A DNA stretch of 64,000 bases from Bacteroidales bacterium (GTDB lineage: Bacteria; Bacteroidota; Bacteroidia; Bacteroidales; UBA932). Each line of letters opens with the position of its first letter. Position 1 is the stretch's first letter. The notes below the pieces were generated by a model, which did no database searches, was not told the origin of the DNA, and saw only the letters and a program-made list of their open reading frames with translations. The translations under genes were made by a program, and so were the position numbers. The DNA is taken from assembly GCA_015060405.1 (NCBI GenBank), contig SUYN01000004.1, positions 62,001 through 126,000 on the forward strand, read 5' to 3'. Below, in pieces: positions 1 through 9,072 of the stretch.

Positions 1-1
1 G

Positions 2-70
2 AAGGTCCGCGGTTCACTGGACAAGAAAGGACTGATCGGAAGGACAATGGACTGGTTCAGACAGAAATAA
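2..70 (+). CDS. C-terminal end of an unidentified protein (partial)
   Basis: Frame 2 is open from the window edge to a TAA at 68-70 and ends in the residues TMDWFRQK. The codons (aag, gtc, cgc, ctg, atc) match those of neighbouring genes, and a good intrinsic terminator follows within 30 nt, so this is very probably the real 3' end of a gene that begins outside the window. About 22 residues remain, too few to name a family. Confidence 0.6.
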   Translation, partial: KVRGSLDKKGLIGRTMDWFRQK

Positions 71-95
71 CCCCCGCAAATACATGTGTGACATT

Positions 96-131
96 AATGT
101 GGTGCCCCTCCCGGAGCATCACATTTTTTTA
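96..131 (+). terminator. Rho-independent terminator after the partial gene
   Basis: Left arm 99-108 (GTGGTGCCCC) pairs with 113-122 (GGAGCATCAC) through ten positions with one G-T wobble and one mismatch. The loop is TCCC and the stem is followed at once by ATTTTTTT. It ends the transcript entering from the left edge. Confidence 0.75.
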
Positions 132-154
132 TGGGGGGATATACGTGCTTACAC

Positions 155-240
155 TTTCTTATCATTTCGACTGACTTTCTACCCAGTTGTCATATCGACT
201 GAGCGAAGCGAATGGAGATATCTTTAAAGAGATGTCTCCA
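155..240. repeat. REP-like intergenic palindromic repeat
   Basis: The gap 71-416 holds no convincing gene. It contains the string ATTTCGACTGA (about 166-176) and then TCGACTGAGCGAAGCGAATGG (195-215), followed by an 11-bp stem: TGGAGATATCT at 213-223 pairs with AGATGTCTCCA at 230-240 (one G-T pair, loop TTAAAG). The motif 'cattTCGACtGAGCGAAGCgaaTGGAGAaatCT' resembles from memory a dispersed intergenic repeat of Bacteroidetes genomes. Only one copy is seen here. Confidence 0.5.
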
Positions 241-366
241 TAAAAATAAATTTTATAGTGTTAAAAAAAGATTAACGGCCGTTAAAAATTCGACAATCTT
301 TTTAAAAAAAAGAAAAACCTGCACTTCGAGATCAAATAAAAGCCCGGCAAATCAACATCTTACACA

Positions 367-374
367 TACCTTTG
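367..374 (+). promoter_or_regulatory. Bacteroidetes -7 promoter element
   Basis: TACCTTTG fits the sigma-ABfr consensus TAnnTTTG. It lies 42 nt upstream of the ATG at 417. No clear TTTG -33 box is visible 19-21 bp upstream. It marks the likely start of the unit containing the 168-residue protein. Confidence 0.5.
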
Positions 375-416
375 CATTCGACGGACCGTACGAAAACATA
401 AAACAAAGGAAAGCAT

Positions 417-923
417 ATGTATAGGATTAAAACAAATTCAGAACTGGAGTCGTTCATCAGTTCGACAATCGAATCACACCGACAGCAGGCCTACTCATTG
501 GCAGAGGGGGAAATGTACAAGGCGTTCGGAGAAATAGCTGCTCTTATGAAAGACACAGACACCTCCATCATTTCAGAAAGAAAGATCAGCGGCATAAGCG
601 CCAGGACGATCAGACGGATTGCTCACATGGCCAAAGACGGAATCACGGACTTCAAGGAGGCTCGTGACAACGGCACATTTGACGAAGAAACCCATCTGAA
701 TCATATGGTGGAGTTCCTCAAAGTCCGTTCTCTGACATTTGAAGCCACAAGAATCAGGTACCCGAACTACCTGAAGCCATGGACAGCCACCGATGACCAG
801 GAACTTGAAAGACTGTGGTGCGAAGGAGTGCCTGTGAATGAAATGGCAAGTATGTTCAAGAGGAACATCGGAGCCATACAGGCCAGAATAGAGAAACTGG
901 AGCTACAGGAAAAATACATGTGA
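417..923 (+). CDS. Hypothetical protein with a C-terminal HTH/SANT-like segment
   Basis: 168 residues, cytoplasmic, no signal peptide or membrane segment. Residues 1-110 are mostly predicted helical and match nothing I recognise. Residues about 120-165 (PWTATDDQELERLW, then VNEMASMFKRNIGAIQARI) have the W-x-x-x-[DE]-[DE]-x-x-L spacing and following helix-turn-helix look of Myb/SANT-like segments that occur at the ends of bacterial helicases and other DNA-binding proteins. DNA binding is an inference. The gene has its own -7 element and is followed 47 nt later by the Big_2 lipoprotein, with which it may be co-transcribed. A 70-codon frame upstream (212-424) overlaps the repeat and promoter and is not a gene. 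Confidence 0.75.
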   Translation: MYRIKTNSELESFISSTIESHRQQAYSLAEGEMYKAFGEIAALMKDTDTSIISERKISGISARTIRRIAHMAKDGITDFKEARDNGTFDEETHLNHMVEFLKVRSLTFEATRIRYPNYLKPWTATDDQELERLWCEGVPVNEMASMFKRNIGAIQARIEKLELQEKYM

Positions 924-970
924 CCATATGTTGTCAGACAATGTAAGCTCATACAAGTCTATCGGATGAC

Positions 971-3379
971 ATGAAACCGGACAAGATAATCAATGACAAT
1001 ATGGACAGAATCATAACTATGGCATTGGCAGCACTTCTTCTGTGCTCATGCATGATTGACCCGGCGGATGACGGAACGGCCGGTACAGGTAACAGAGAAG
1101 GTGTGGAGATTCCTGTTGAATTCAACGTCTTCAACATCGATTCGGCACATACCAGAAGCAGTATATCAGCCTCTGAAACGACCGTCAAGGACATAAACAT
1201 ATACGCATACCATAACGGCAGACTGGAAAAGGCGGCATACTTCGAGTCCGTTGACAACATCACTGTGTCGTTGATCAGAGACAGGCAATACAACCTCTAT
1301 GCGCTCTCCAACATGGGTAAACTGACTCCTCCAGACCTTGAAGAAGATATGTTGGGTACAAAATTCTCAATGGGACACGTGATCTTCATCAACGGAGGAT
1401 TTCCCATGTCCTGGTCACAGGCAGGATTCATGGTAAACGGGATCGACCCTCATGTGGACATCACGCTCATAAGACTGGTCTGCAGAATAAGTTTCAGCAT
1501 CGACAAATCAGCTCTTGATAATCTTGTTGTCACAAAGGTCCGGCTCTGTCAGAGTGCGATGCACATATATCCTTTCGGAAGTGAAAGCAAGGCTGAAGCA
1601 GCAGCCGAGGTAAGCAACGGCGACTATGCCTCGACACAGGACATCGTCGCCCTGAACTCCGGAGAAACCATCAGTTTCTACGCTTATGAGAATTGTCAGG
1701 GAGTGCTTCTTCCAGGGAATGTAAACGCCGAATCCAAGGTTCCCACCAGCATACCGGCCAATTCCACACTTTGCACCTACCTGGAGATGACCGCCTCATA
1801 TTCAGGACAGTACGATGGAGTGGACGTGTCTTCAGACAATGTGAAGTACCGGTTCTACCTTGGTGCAGACAACTGCTCTGACTTCAACGTCAAGAGAAAT
1901 ACAGACATAAAGATCAATCTTGAGGTGACCGAGGACAGGATCTTTGATGAAAGCTGGAGAATAAGTTACGGAAACGATCTGCCGACGGTGTCACATGGAC
2001 TCGAGTTCAGTTCGGATGATACTGAAGTCGGCATCGGTCTCAGCACTACCCTGCCGGTCAATTATTACAGATCGGTAGACGGGGTACACGATCAGTACAC
2101 CGACGTCACTTCCTATGCTGCCTGGACATCAAGCGACGAGTCGGTTGCCCTGGTGACCGGAGGCACTGTCTATGGAATAACAAAGGGAACGGCAGTCATC
2201 ACCGCCACATATAACGGCTACCGGATCAGCAGGGAAATCACCGTCAAGGATGTCATATCTGAGAGTCTCATATTGACACCTTCCGGACTTGAGGTGATAA
2301 ACGGCAGGACAGGCAAGCTGACAGCAATTCTTGCAACATATCTCAACGGCGCTCAGACCGGTGCGACAGAACTCTCCGCCAGATGTACATGGGAATCGGA
2401 CAACACTTCTGCAGCTACGGTCGACGGGATCGGGCTCGTCACAGGAAATGGTATAGGAACTGCTACTGTCACAGCACATTACGAAGGCTATACAGCAAGC
2501 GCTGAAGTGACCGTAGTGCCGGCGACAAGACGGGTACTGACCATCACTCCGGCAGATTTGAGGATAGGAATCGGAAGAGAAGAGCAGCTTACAGCCACTT
2601 ACTGCACATACGAGGACGGAGAACTGAAAAGTTCTACAAATGTCACCGCATCGGCAGTCTGGATCACTTCCAGTTCAGCCACAGCCGAGGTCGACAAAGG
2701 ACTTGTGAAAGGCAACAGGATCGGGCCTGTCACGATCACTGCTTCCTATAACGACCTGACCTGCAATGCTTCTGTCCTTGTACAGGGGCCACCGACTATG
2801 TCTCTTGGCTGGAAGAGCAAGGCAATCAAAAGAGGAGATGTCATTACAAATGTAGCCATATATCATCCTAACGACGGTTCGTCTTCGAAGAACGTGACTG
2901 CTTCAGCATCATGGACTACAAGCAATCCGGGGATTGCGACAGTAGGCAACGGAACCATTTCCGGACATAGCCCGGGAACGGCTATTGTCACAGCAACATG
3001 GAACGGCACAAGTGCCAGCTGTGCAGTGACACTGCTCAAGGATGTGAACATAGCACCGAACACATATGTGGCAGGATTGTCAGTTTTCCCTGTGAACATT
3101 TCGGGATCATATTATAAACTCATGTTGTCCATGAAGTTGAATGACGGAACCGTCGTCGAGGATGTGCCATATACATGGGCGATAAATTATGCACAGAGCC
3201 CGGACATCCCTGCAGGCCTGCAGGGAGACGGTCCGATAATCTACACCGGAAATGCTGGAAACAGCTACCTTATGTCTGTAAGCATCACCACAGTCGGTCA
3301 TTACAAGGATTCCAACGGAGACAGCAGGAAGCTATCGACGGAAGCATCATTCAACCACGATATACAATGGACTCCGTGA
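971..3379 (+). CDS. Surface lipoprotein: fimbrillin-like N-terminus plus four Big_2 domains
   Basis: 802 residues. A short hydrophobic signal (ALAALLLCSC) ends in a lipobox-like LCSC, followed by acidic residues (DPADD), which favours a lipid anchor and export to the surface. Residues about 45-330 resemble fimbrillin/DUF4906-type domains of Bacteroidales. Four repeats of about 90 residues start near 338, 433, 523 and 610. Each carries the Big_2 pattern TWxSxxxxxAxVxxGxVxGxxxGxAxVTATYxG. Residues 690-802 form a separate C-terminal domain. A second Met at codon 11 (1001) gives a more usual short signal peptide and may be the true start. Role inferred as adhesion or structural display. No substrate-binding motif is evident. 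Confidence 0.8.
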   Translation: MKPDKIINDNMDRIITMALAALLLCSCMIDPADDGTAGTGNREGVEIPVEFNVFNIDSAHTRSSISASETTVKDINIYAYHNGRLEKAAYFESVDNITVSLIRDRQYNLYALSNMGKLTPPDLEEDMLGTKFSMGHVIFINGGFPMSWSQAGFMVNGIDPHVDITLIRLVCRISFSIDKSALDNLVVTKVRLCQSAMHIYPFGSESKAEAAAEVSNGDYASTQDIVALNSGETISFYAYENCQGVLLPGNVNAESKVPTSIPANSTLCTYLEMTASYSGQYDGVDVSSDNVKYRFYLGADNCSDFNVKRNTDIKINLEVTEDRIFDESWRISYGNDLPTVSHGLEFSSDDTEVGIGLSTTLPVNYYRSVDGVHDQYTDVTSYAAWTSSDESVALVTGGTVYGITKGTAVITATYNGYRISREITVKDVISESLILTPSGLEVINGRTGKLTAILATYLNGAQTGATELSARCTWESDNTSAATVDGIGLVTGNGIGTATVTAHYEGYTASAEVTVVPATRRVLTITPADLRIGIGREEQLTATYCTYEDGELKSSTNVTASAVWITSSSATAEVDKGLVKGNRIGPVTITASYNDLTCNASVLVQGPPTMSLGWKSKAIKRGDVITNVAIYHPNDGSSSKNVTASASWTTSNPGIATVGNGTISGHSPGTAIVTATWNGTSASCAVTLLKDVNIAPNTYVAGLSVFPVNISGSYYKLMLSMKLNDGTVVEDVPYTWAINYAQSPDIPAGLQGDGPIIYTGNAGNSYLMSVSITTVGHYKDSNGDSRKLSTEASFNHDIQWTP

Positions 3380-3446
3380 CGGTCGGGTTTCATTCTTGAA
3401 AATGTTTTCTTATCTTCGCAGAATAAGCTTTAAGGAAATCCTACTT

Positions 3447-3755
3447 ATGCCACAACAGGAAAGAGAAAGACAAGGCAGGGTCATTACCAGACCTTCAAAC
3501 CGGGAGCCACGAAAACATCGTGTGATCATCCTGAACGATGATTTCACCACATTCGAATTTGTGATCATGGTAATGATGACAGTCTTCCAGAAGACTCTGG
3601 CAGAGGCTGAAGAAATTGCGGAAACTACCCACATACATCAGAAATCTTCTGTCGGAGTCTATCCTTTGGACATAGCGAGGAGCAAAGTGGCGAAAGCAAC
3701 GGAAATGGCGAGAGCGGAGAAGTTCCCGCTGAGATTTGAAATACTACCTGAATAA
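3447..3755 (+). CDS. clpS: ATP-dependent Clp protease adaptor ClpS
   Basis: About 102 residues from the Met at 3447; the longer frame from 3396 runs through a TATCTTCG promoter-like sequence, so the downstream Met is preferred. The body shows the ClpS core: VIILNDDFTTFEFVIMVM, then AEEIAETTHIHQKSSVGVYPLDIA, with the Asn-Asp-Asp of the N-degron pocket and the T-x-x-x-H segment. ClpS binds proteins with destabilising N-terminal residues and hands them to ClpA. It is followed directly by clpA and aat, so the substrate adaptor, unfoldase and N-degron-making transferase form one unit. Confidence 0.93.
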   Translation: MPQQERERQGRVITRPSNREPRKHRVIILNDDFTTFEFVIMVMMTVFQKTLAEAEEIAETTHIHQKSSVGVYPLDIARSKVAKATEMARAEKFPLRFEILPE

Positions 3756-3768
3756 GAAAACATCTGAC

Positions 3769-5922
3769 ATGCCTGTAACACAGACTGCGAATGTCACCGG
3801 TGCGCTTGTGGAGGCGTACGGCATCGCCAATGAAAAACGAAATGAATTCCTCACGCCGGAACATCTGGTTGCCGGCTTCCTGAAAGACCGCGACTTCTGG
3901 GATGCATTCTGCAGATGCGGCCGTGCGGAAGAACTCGAATCCGACATATACGGATATATAAACAGCCTCGATAAAGTCCCTGAAGAACAGGAACTTACAA
4001 TAGACTTTTCATCCCAGCTCAAGGAGATGTTCGACACGGCTGGGACTGCTGCAGCCTCTGCGATGGCGCAAGCCATTCAGACCCATCACATCATATTCGC
4101 GATATTCCAGCTCGAGGACTCTTATGCAAGGTTCTACCTTGAAAAGAGTCTTGACAGCAGCATCCCCGATTTCCTGAACTCCCTTATAAGCCTTTCTGAT
4201 GACGAAGAGGGACTGGAGCAGGGCGACAAGCTTTCACGTTACCTGATTCCGGTCGAGCCAAGAAAGATAGTCGGAATGAAGGAGGAAACGGACAAGGTCC
4301 TGAGGGTGATGTGCCGCAAGACCAGAAGTAACGTCCTGATCTGCGGAGGAAGAGGAGTCGGCAAAAGTGCTCTTGCTGCAGGAATATCAGCGAGGCTTGA
4401 GAAAGGAAAGGTGCCTCTGATGCTGAGAGGATCCAAACTGATGGAATTGAACACGACCATGCTTCTAAGCGGGGCCCAATACAGGGGCGACCTTGAAAGC
4501 AGAGTCCACTTGATAATGGAATCCGTTGCAGATCAAGGCGATATGATCATCTATGCAGATGAACTCAAGTCACTTGGAGGTACATCGAAGACAGATGACG
4601 GAGCCAAGGACATATTGAGCCTGCTTGTTCCGTACATGAAGTCCGGAGACGTGAAGTTCATAGTCTCTGCCACACCTGAAGATGTCAGGAAGCTGACAGC
4701 TGTCGACACAGGGGTGCTGAGCCTGTTCCGTCAGATAGAGATCGGGGAACCCTCTGACGAGGATACTGAAAAGATAATCAAGGGTATATTGCCGGATCTT
4801 TCAGAGCACCACGGAGTAAAATATGAAAAGGGTGTGACAGCTCATGCAATAGCGCTGAGCCGCAGATACATTCAGGACAGATGCCTGCCGGACAAGGCCA
4901 TAGACCTTCTTGATGAAGCCGGGGCACTGGCTCAGACCACAGGCGAGAAGATGGTTACAGGAAATATCGTCGCTCAGGCTCTGGCAGACATATGCAGGAC
5001 AGATGTCGCCGCATCTGACAAAGAGACGCAGGATGACCTCTACAACATGGAGGAAGGACTCAAAAGCAGGATATTCGGACAGGACAAGGCCATAGGAAAG
5101 GTCACAGAGGCGATTCTTATGTCGAAGGCAGGCCTGCTCGAAGACAACAAGACGATAGCAAGCTTCCTTTTCGTGGGCCCTACCGGAGTCGGCAAGACTG
5201 AGCTGGCAAAGGTTCTTGCAGCCCAGCTGCACGTTCCGCTTCACAGATTCGACATGAGCGAGTACTCAGAAAAACATTCGGTTGCAAAACTCATAGGCTC
5301 TCCTGCCGGTTATGTAGGCTATGATGACGGAGGAATACTCACAGACACAATAAGAAAGAACCCGTACTGCGTCCTCCTTCTCGACGAAATAGAGAAGGCC
5401 CACGAAGACATTTACAACCTTCTTCTTCAGGTGATGGACTATGCGGTCATAACTGACAACAAGGGCCGCAAGGTGGACTTCCGCAATGTGGTACTGATAA
5501 TGACATCCAACGCAGGAGCCCGTTACGCAGGAAGGGCGGCTGTGGGATTTGACCGTACTGCCAATGCAGGAGAGGTCATGGCCAAGGAAGTCAGGAGTGT
5601 CTTCGCTCCGGAATTCATCAACAGGCTCACCTCTGTGGTCATATTCAACGACATGACCAGGGCGATGGCCGGACTGATTCTCGACGAGAAGATCAAGAAG
5701 CTGCAGGGAAGGCTTGATGCGAAGGGCATAGTGCTGGAGATAACTCCTGAAGCATACGAAGCGCTGTTGGATGAGGGGTATTCTCCTGCGTATGGAGCCA
5801 GGGAGATAGAGAGGGTGCTCAATTCACGCATCACTCCTCTGCTGATGAAGGAAATCCTCTTCGGAAGAAAGAAGAACTTCAGGGCTTCTGTCACATATAA
5901 AGATGGAGAGTTCGCATTATGA
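3769..5922 (+). CDS. clpA: ClpA, AAA+ unfoldase of the ClpAP protease
   Basis: 717 residues from the Met at 3769, 13 nt after the clpS stop. The frame opens earlier, at 3736, inside clpS, but the N-terminal Clp repeat (ALVEAYGIANEKRNEFLTPEHLV) starts just after the chosen Met. D1 has Walker A GGRGVGKS (Lys199) and a slightly degenerate Walker B (IIYADEL). D2 has GPTGVGKTE (Lys476) and LLLDEIEKAH. The IGL/F-type ClpP-docking loop aligns with AAVGFDRTANAG, as expected for ClpA. E. coli ClpA has 758 residues, so this is near full length. The last four bases overlap aat (ATGA). Confidence 0.93.
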   Translation: MPVTQTANVTGALVEAYGIANEKRNEFLTPEHLVAGFLKDRDFWDAFCRCGRAEELESDIYGYINSLDKVPEEQELTIDFSSQLKEMFDTAGTAAASAMAQAIQTHHIIFAIFQLEDSYARFYLEKSLDSSIPDFLNSLISLSDDEEGLEQGDKLSRYLIPVEPRKIVGMKEETDKVLRVMCRKTRSNVLICGGRGVGKSALAAGISARLEKGKVPLMLRGSKLMELNTTMLLSGAQYRGDLESRVHLIMESVADQGDMIIYADELKSLGGTSKTDDGAKDILSLLVPYMKSGDVKFIVSATPEDVRKLTAVDTGVLSLFRQIEIGEPSDEDTEKIIKGILPDLSEHHGVKYEKGVTAHAIALSRRYIQDRCLPDKAIDLLDEAGALAQTTGEKMVTGNIVAQALADICRTDVAASDKETQDDLYNMEEGLKSRIFGQDKAIGKVTEAILMSKAGLLEDNKTIASFLFVGPTGVGKTELAKVLAAQLHVPLHRFDMSEYSEKHSVAKLIGSPAGYVGYDDGGILTDTIRKNPYCVLLLDEIEKAHEDIYNLLLQVMDYAVITDNKGRKVDFRNVVLIMTSNAGARYAGRAAVGFDRTANAGEVMAKEVRSVFAPEFINRLTSVVIFNDMTRAMAGLILDEKIKKLQGRLDAKGIVLEITPEAYEALLDEGYSPAYGAREIERVLNSRITPLLMKEILFGRKKNFRASVTYKDGEFAL

Positions 5923-6584
5923 TATTCGACTTGAGCAGATGCAATGACTTTCCTGATCCCCGTCTTGGCAACAGTGACGGTTTCTACGCTGTAGGAGGAG
6001 AAGTCACCCCGGAAAGGCTGACCAGAGCCTATCCGCTGGGCATCTTTCCATACTTCTCCTTCAGACATGAACCGGTGATATGGTGGGCGCCGCAGGAGAG
6101 ATTCGTCATATACCCGCATGAGATCCACATCTCTCATTCAATGAGGAACATGAGAAACAGAAGGAAATACCGCTGCACGATAAATCAGGATTTCCAGGGA
6201 GTGATAGAGTCATGCGCAGGAACTGACGGAAGGATCCTGGAAGAGTGTGCCTGGCTGGGACCGGAAATGATTGAAGTCTGGATGGAGCTGAACAGACTAG
6301 GCTATGCCAAGAGTGTGGAAGTGTGGGAAGGAGACATGCTTGTCGGCGGCCTTTATGGTTTTGTATGCGGAGGATGCTTCCTTGGTGAAAGCATGTTTTC
6401 CGAAGTATCCGGAGCATCCAAACTTGCCCTCATCCATCTTGCCGGACACATGGAAAAAGAAGGCGGAATCTTCATCGACTGCCAGCTGGAAACACCTCAT
6501 CTGAAGTCAATGGGAGCGAGATACATCAGTTATGACGAGTTTTTGAAGCAGACACACCACTCAAAAGCCATAAAGTGGGAATAA
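5919..6584 (+). CDS. aat: Leucyl/phenylalanyl-tRNA--protein transferase
   Basis: 221 residues. Aat moves Leu or Phe from aminoacyl-tRNA to proteins that begin with Lys or Arg, creating primary N-degrons for ClpS. Family motifs are plain: GGEVTPERLTRAYPLGIFPYF, WWAPQERFVI, and the GNAT-like core GGLYGFVCGGCFLGESMFS followed by GGIFIDCQLETPHLKSMGA. The start codon overlaps the clpA stop, implying translational coupling. No terminator is visible in the 79 nt to the next gene, so the symporter could be transcribed from the same unit. Confidence 0.95.
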   Translation: MIFDLSRCNDFPDPRLGNSDGFYAVGGEVTPERLTRAYPLGIFPYFSFRHEPVIWWAPQERFVIYPHEIHISHSMRNMRNRRKYRCTINQDFQGVIESCAGTDGRILEECAWLGPEMIEVWMELNRLGYAKSVEVWEGDMLVGGLYGFVCGGCFLGESMFSEVSGASKLALIHLAGHMEKEGGIFIDCQLETPHLKSMGARYISYDEFLKQTHHSKAIKWE

Positions 6585-6620
6585 ATACACTATATATTGA
6601 AAACTAACACATAAAACACA

Positions 6621-6649
6621 TTTGTTAACACTACTAACATTTTTGTTAA
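6621..6649 (+). repeat. Direct repeat TTTGTTAA x2, 21-bp period
   Basis: TTTGTTAA occurs at 6621-6628 and 6642-6649, each preceded by ACA-T(T). The 21-bp period is two DNA turns. It lies 15 nt upstream of the symporter start, where a regulator could bind in tandem. No TAnnTTTG element is visible in this gap. Confidence 0.35.
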
Positions 6650-6663
6650 GCCACTAAAGACGT

Positions 6664-7824
6664 ATGAAAAGACTGAAAATCGGGCTTCTTGGCAAGATCC
6701 TCATCGCCATCGCCCTCGGAGTCGCCCTCGGCCTCATAGTTCCCGGCTGGACGGTAAGACTGTTCCTGACCTTCAACGGCATCTTCAGCCAGTTCCTCGG
6801 ATTTGCCATTCCGCTCATCATAGTCGGACTTGTGACTCCGGCTATTGCAGACATAGGAAAGACTGCCGGAAAGATGCTTCTTGTAACAGTTGCAATCGCA
6901 TATTGCTCCACCATATTTGCAGGTATCCTTTCCTATCTGACCGGAGCGGCTCTCTTCCCGTCGATGATCGCCCCTTCTGCATTGGGACAGGTAGAAACGG
7001 TAACTGAGCCTTCTCCATATTTCGGTGTCACTATTCCTCCTCTGATGAATGTGATGACTGCCCTTGTACTCGCCTTCACTCTCGGTCTGGGTCTGGCAGC
7101 ACTTGGAAAAAGCGTCCTGAACGATGCCGTACATGATTTCGAGAAGATCATTGTAAAGACAATCAAGGTTGCAGTCATTCCTCTTCTGCCTATATACATA
7201 TTCGGCATATTCCTTAATATGACCCATGTCGGTCAGGTGTTCTCTGTCCTGACGGTCTTCATAAAGATAATAGGAATCATCTTCCTCATCCACGTGGGAA
7301 TACTGATACTGCTGTTCTGCATAGCCGGAGGTTTCTCCAGAAAGAATCCGTTCAAGCTGCTGTGGACCATGCTTCCGGCCTACTTCACAGCCCTCGGCAC
7401 CCAGTCTTCCGCAGCTACAATTCCTGTAACCCTTGAACAGGCACGCAGGAACGGAGTGTCTGAGGATATATCCGGCTTCACTGTCCCTTTATGCTCTACC
7501 ATCCATATGCCGGGAAGCACTCTCAAGATAGTCGCCTGCGCCCTGGCACTGATGATAATGCAGGGCATGCCATATGATTTCGGAATGTTTGCCGGCTTCA
7601 TCTGCATGCTGGGAATCACTATGGTAGCTGCTCCTGGAGTGCCCGGAGGAGCGATAATGGCTTCTCTCGGCCTTCTCCAGTCCATGCTGGGATTCAATCA
7701 GGAAGCACAGGCCCTGATGATAGCGCTCTACATAGCCATGGACAGCTTCGGCACTGCCTGCAACGTGACAGGAGACGGCGCCATAGCGATTATCATAGAA
7801 AAGATGATGGGAAATAAGAACTAA
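6664..7824 (+). CDS. Dicarboxylate/amino acid:cation symporter (DAACS/SLC1 family)
   Basis: 386 residues, inner membrane, about eight hydrophobic helices. Family signatures are present: the serine-rich hairpin tip TQSSAATIPVTLEQA, the following PLCSTIHMPGSTL, and the unwound helix GTACNVTGDGAIAI, which corresponds to the substrate and cation site (NMDGT region). Homologues import glutamate, aspartate or C4-dicarboxylates with Na+ or H+. The exact substrate cannot be read here. It is slightly short for the family (about 400-430). Its TAA overlaps the TAG of the convergent porin gene in the four bases CTAA. Confidence 0.9.
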   Translation: MKRLKIGLLGKILIAIALGVALGLIVPGWTVRLFLTFNGIFSQFLGFAIPLIIVGLVTPAIADIGKTAGKMLLVTVAIAYCSTIFAGILSYLTGAALFPSMIAPSALGQVETVTEPSPYFGVTIPPLMNVMTALVLAFTLGLGLAALGKSVLNDAVHDFEKIIVKTIKVAVIPLLPIYIFGIFLNMTHVGQVFSVLTVFIKIIGIIFLIHVGILILLFCIAGGFSRKNPFKLLWTMLPAYFTALGTQSSAATIPVTLEQARRNGVSEDISGFTVPLCSTIHMPGSTLKIVACALALMIMQGMPYDFGMFAGFICMLGITMVAAPGVPGGAIMASLGLLQSMLGFNQEAQALMIALYIAMDSFGTACNVTGDGAIAIIIEKMMGNKN

Positions 7825-9029
7825 AGGACAGGGATTACATACACGATTCCAAGCGAGATGCGCTGAGTGTGCGGAACAACCGCCATCAGCGTTTCTGCGT
7901 TTTCTGTAAGCTCGTGTCCTTTGTACAGATAATGCGCGAAGACCTTGAATCCCTTGTCTTCAGCAAACGGGAACCACTCAAGACAGCCCTGTGCATTCCA
8001 TGAAGTCATATAACGGCCTGCACCGAAGATTCCGTTTTCCTCATAGACTCCGGCAGTTTCATATGCACCTTTGATGTAGGCATTCCACTTCGGATGGAAC
8101 TGGTAGTCGAAGTTGGCGATGAAAGAAAGGTACTGGGTGTTCTGGGCAGTCTGCGGAAGCCATCCCCTGCCCTGTCCCTGAAGGGTGGTGATACGCTGCT
8201 GGCTGTCAATGCCTTCGCGTGAATACATCACATCAAGATAGGCGATGACCGGGCCTTTCTCATATACGTTTCCGCAGGTGAGGTAATATATGTTCCTGCC
8301 CTTTGCCAGCTGGCCTGCTGAGGCTGAATAACGGAAGTGAAGGGCCTTGTCCGCGAAATAACCGTTCCAGTTCAATGTTGCGAGGAGAGGAACCTTTGCC
8401 GGTTCGAGTCCGTCGGGTCTTCCATATATGAAGAGGTCGCTGTCGCTTCCGCTTCTGTTGTTCACGACCTGCATGATGAGCTGCTGGTCTTCATTGAAGT
8501 CAATCACTCCCATCAGGCCGGCCTGATATACGGCCACGTTGTTGTTGAATTCCGCAAACTCCCTGACTCTCAAAGCATTGACATAGGCCTCATATCCTCC
8601 TAAAGCTACGAATTGCTTTCCTGCCACCATGGAGAACTTCTCTGAGCCGTGCCATGTGATGTTGGCATACTCTATCGAAGAAGCGAGATTGTCAAGCGAG
8701 TGCGGATTGTAATAGCGGTTGAAGGACTGACGGAAATGATAGGACAGGCGCTCGTTCAGACGTCCATATATTTCAAGCCTTACGCGGTTGAGCTTGAATG
8801 AAAGCTCGTCAAAAGTGTTTTCTGTGAAATATGCGTTTGAACTGGTGTAGAATTCCAGATTCATATGGGACTGATACTGCGAATGCTGAGAATGCTGCTG
8901 TGACACACGTTCTGTGATCAGGCGTTCAAGTACCGAAGGGATGGAATCGTTGTTTGAGATCAAGGTCTCATTCTGTGCTACGGCAGCTAGGGGCAGCAGC
9001 ATTGAGATCAGCAGGAACAGTTTCTTCAT
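7821..9029 (-). CDS. Outer-membrane porin, OprP/phosphate-selective-porin-like
   Basis: 402 residues. A clear signal peptide (MKKLFLLISMLLPLAAVAQ) is followed by a region of amphipathic strands with many aromatic residues, for example LSFKLNRVRLEIYGRLNERLSYHF and HFRYSASAGQLAKGRNIYY, and the chain ends in a hydrophobic strand (ISLGIVYVIPVL). This is the pattern of the OprO/OprP 16-strand family used across Bacteroidetes for anionic solutes. Substrate not assignable. A TATCTTTG element lies 28 nt upstream of the ATG. It converges tail-to-tail with the symporter, which may be a functional partner, but that is inference. Confidence 0.8.
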   Translation of the reverse strand: MKKLFLLISMLLPLAAVAQNETLISNNDSIPSVLERLITERVSQQHSQHSQYQSHMNLEFYTSSNAYFTENTFDELSFKLNRVRLEIYGRLNERLSYHFRQSFNRYYNPHSLDNLASSIEYANITWHGSEKFSMVAGKQFVALGGYEAYVNALRVREFAEFNNNVAVYQAGLMGVIDFNEDQQLIMQVVNNRSGSDSDLFIYGRPDGLEPAKVPLLATLNWNGYFADKALHFRYSASAGQLAKGRNIYYLTCGNVYEKGPVIAYLDVMYSREGIDSQQRITTLQGQGRGWLPQTAQNTQYLSFIANFDYQFHPKWNAYIKGAYETAGVYEENGIFGAGRYMTSWNAQGCLEWFPFAEDKGFKVFAHYLYKGHELTENAETLMAVVPHTQRISLGIVYVIPVL

Positions 9030-9056
9030 ACTACACTGGGTTAATTATCTGACCTG

Positions 9057-9064
9057 CAAAGATA
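9057..9064 (-). promoter_or_regulatory. -7 element for the porin gene
   Basis: CAAAGATA on the plus strand reads TATCTTTG on the minus strand, matching TAnnTTTG. It lies 28 nt from the porin ATG. No good -33 box is visible, since that position is inside the gtrA 3' end. Confidence 0.5.
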
Positions 9065-9072
9065 ATCATTTT

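Noticed and set aside
212..424. 70-codon open frame upstream of the 168-residue gene
   Set aside because: It covers the palindromic repeat and the -7 element and has low-complexity Lys-rich translation. No family resemblance.
8401..8411. T-loop-like GGTTCGAGTCC
   Set aside because: Lies inside the porin coding region with no acceptor or anticodon arms around it.
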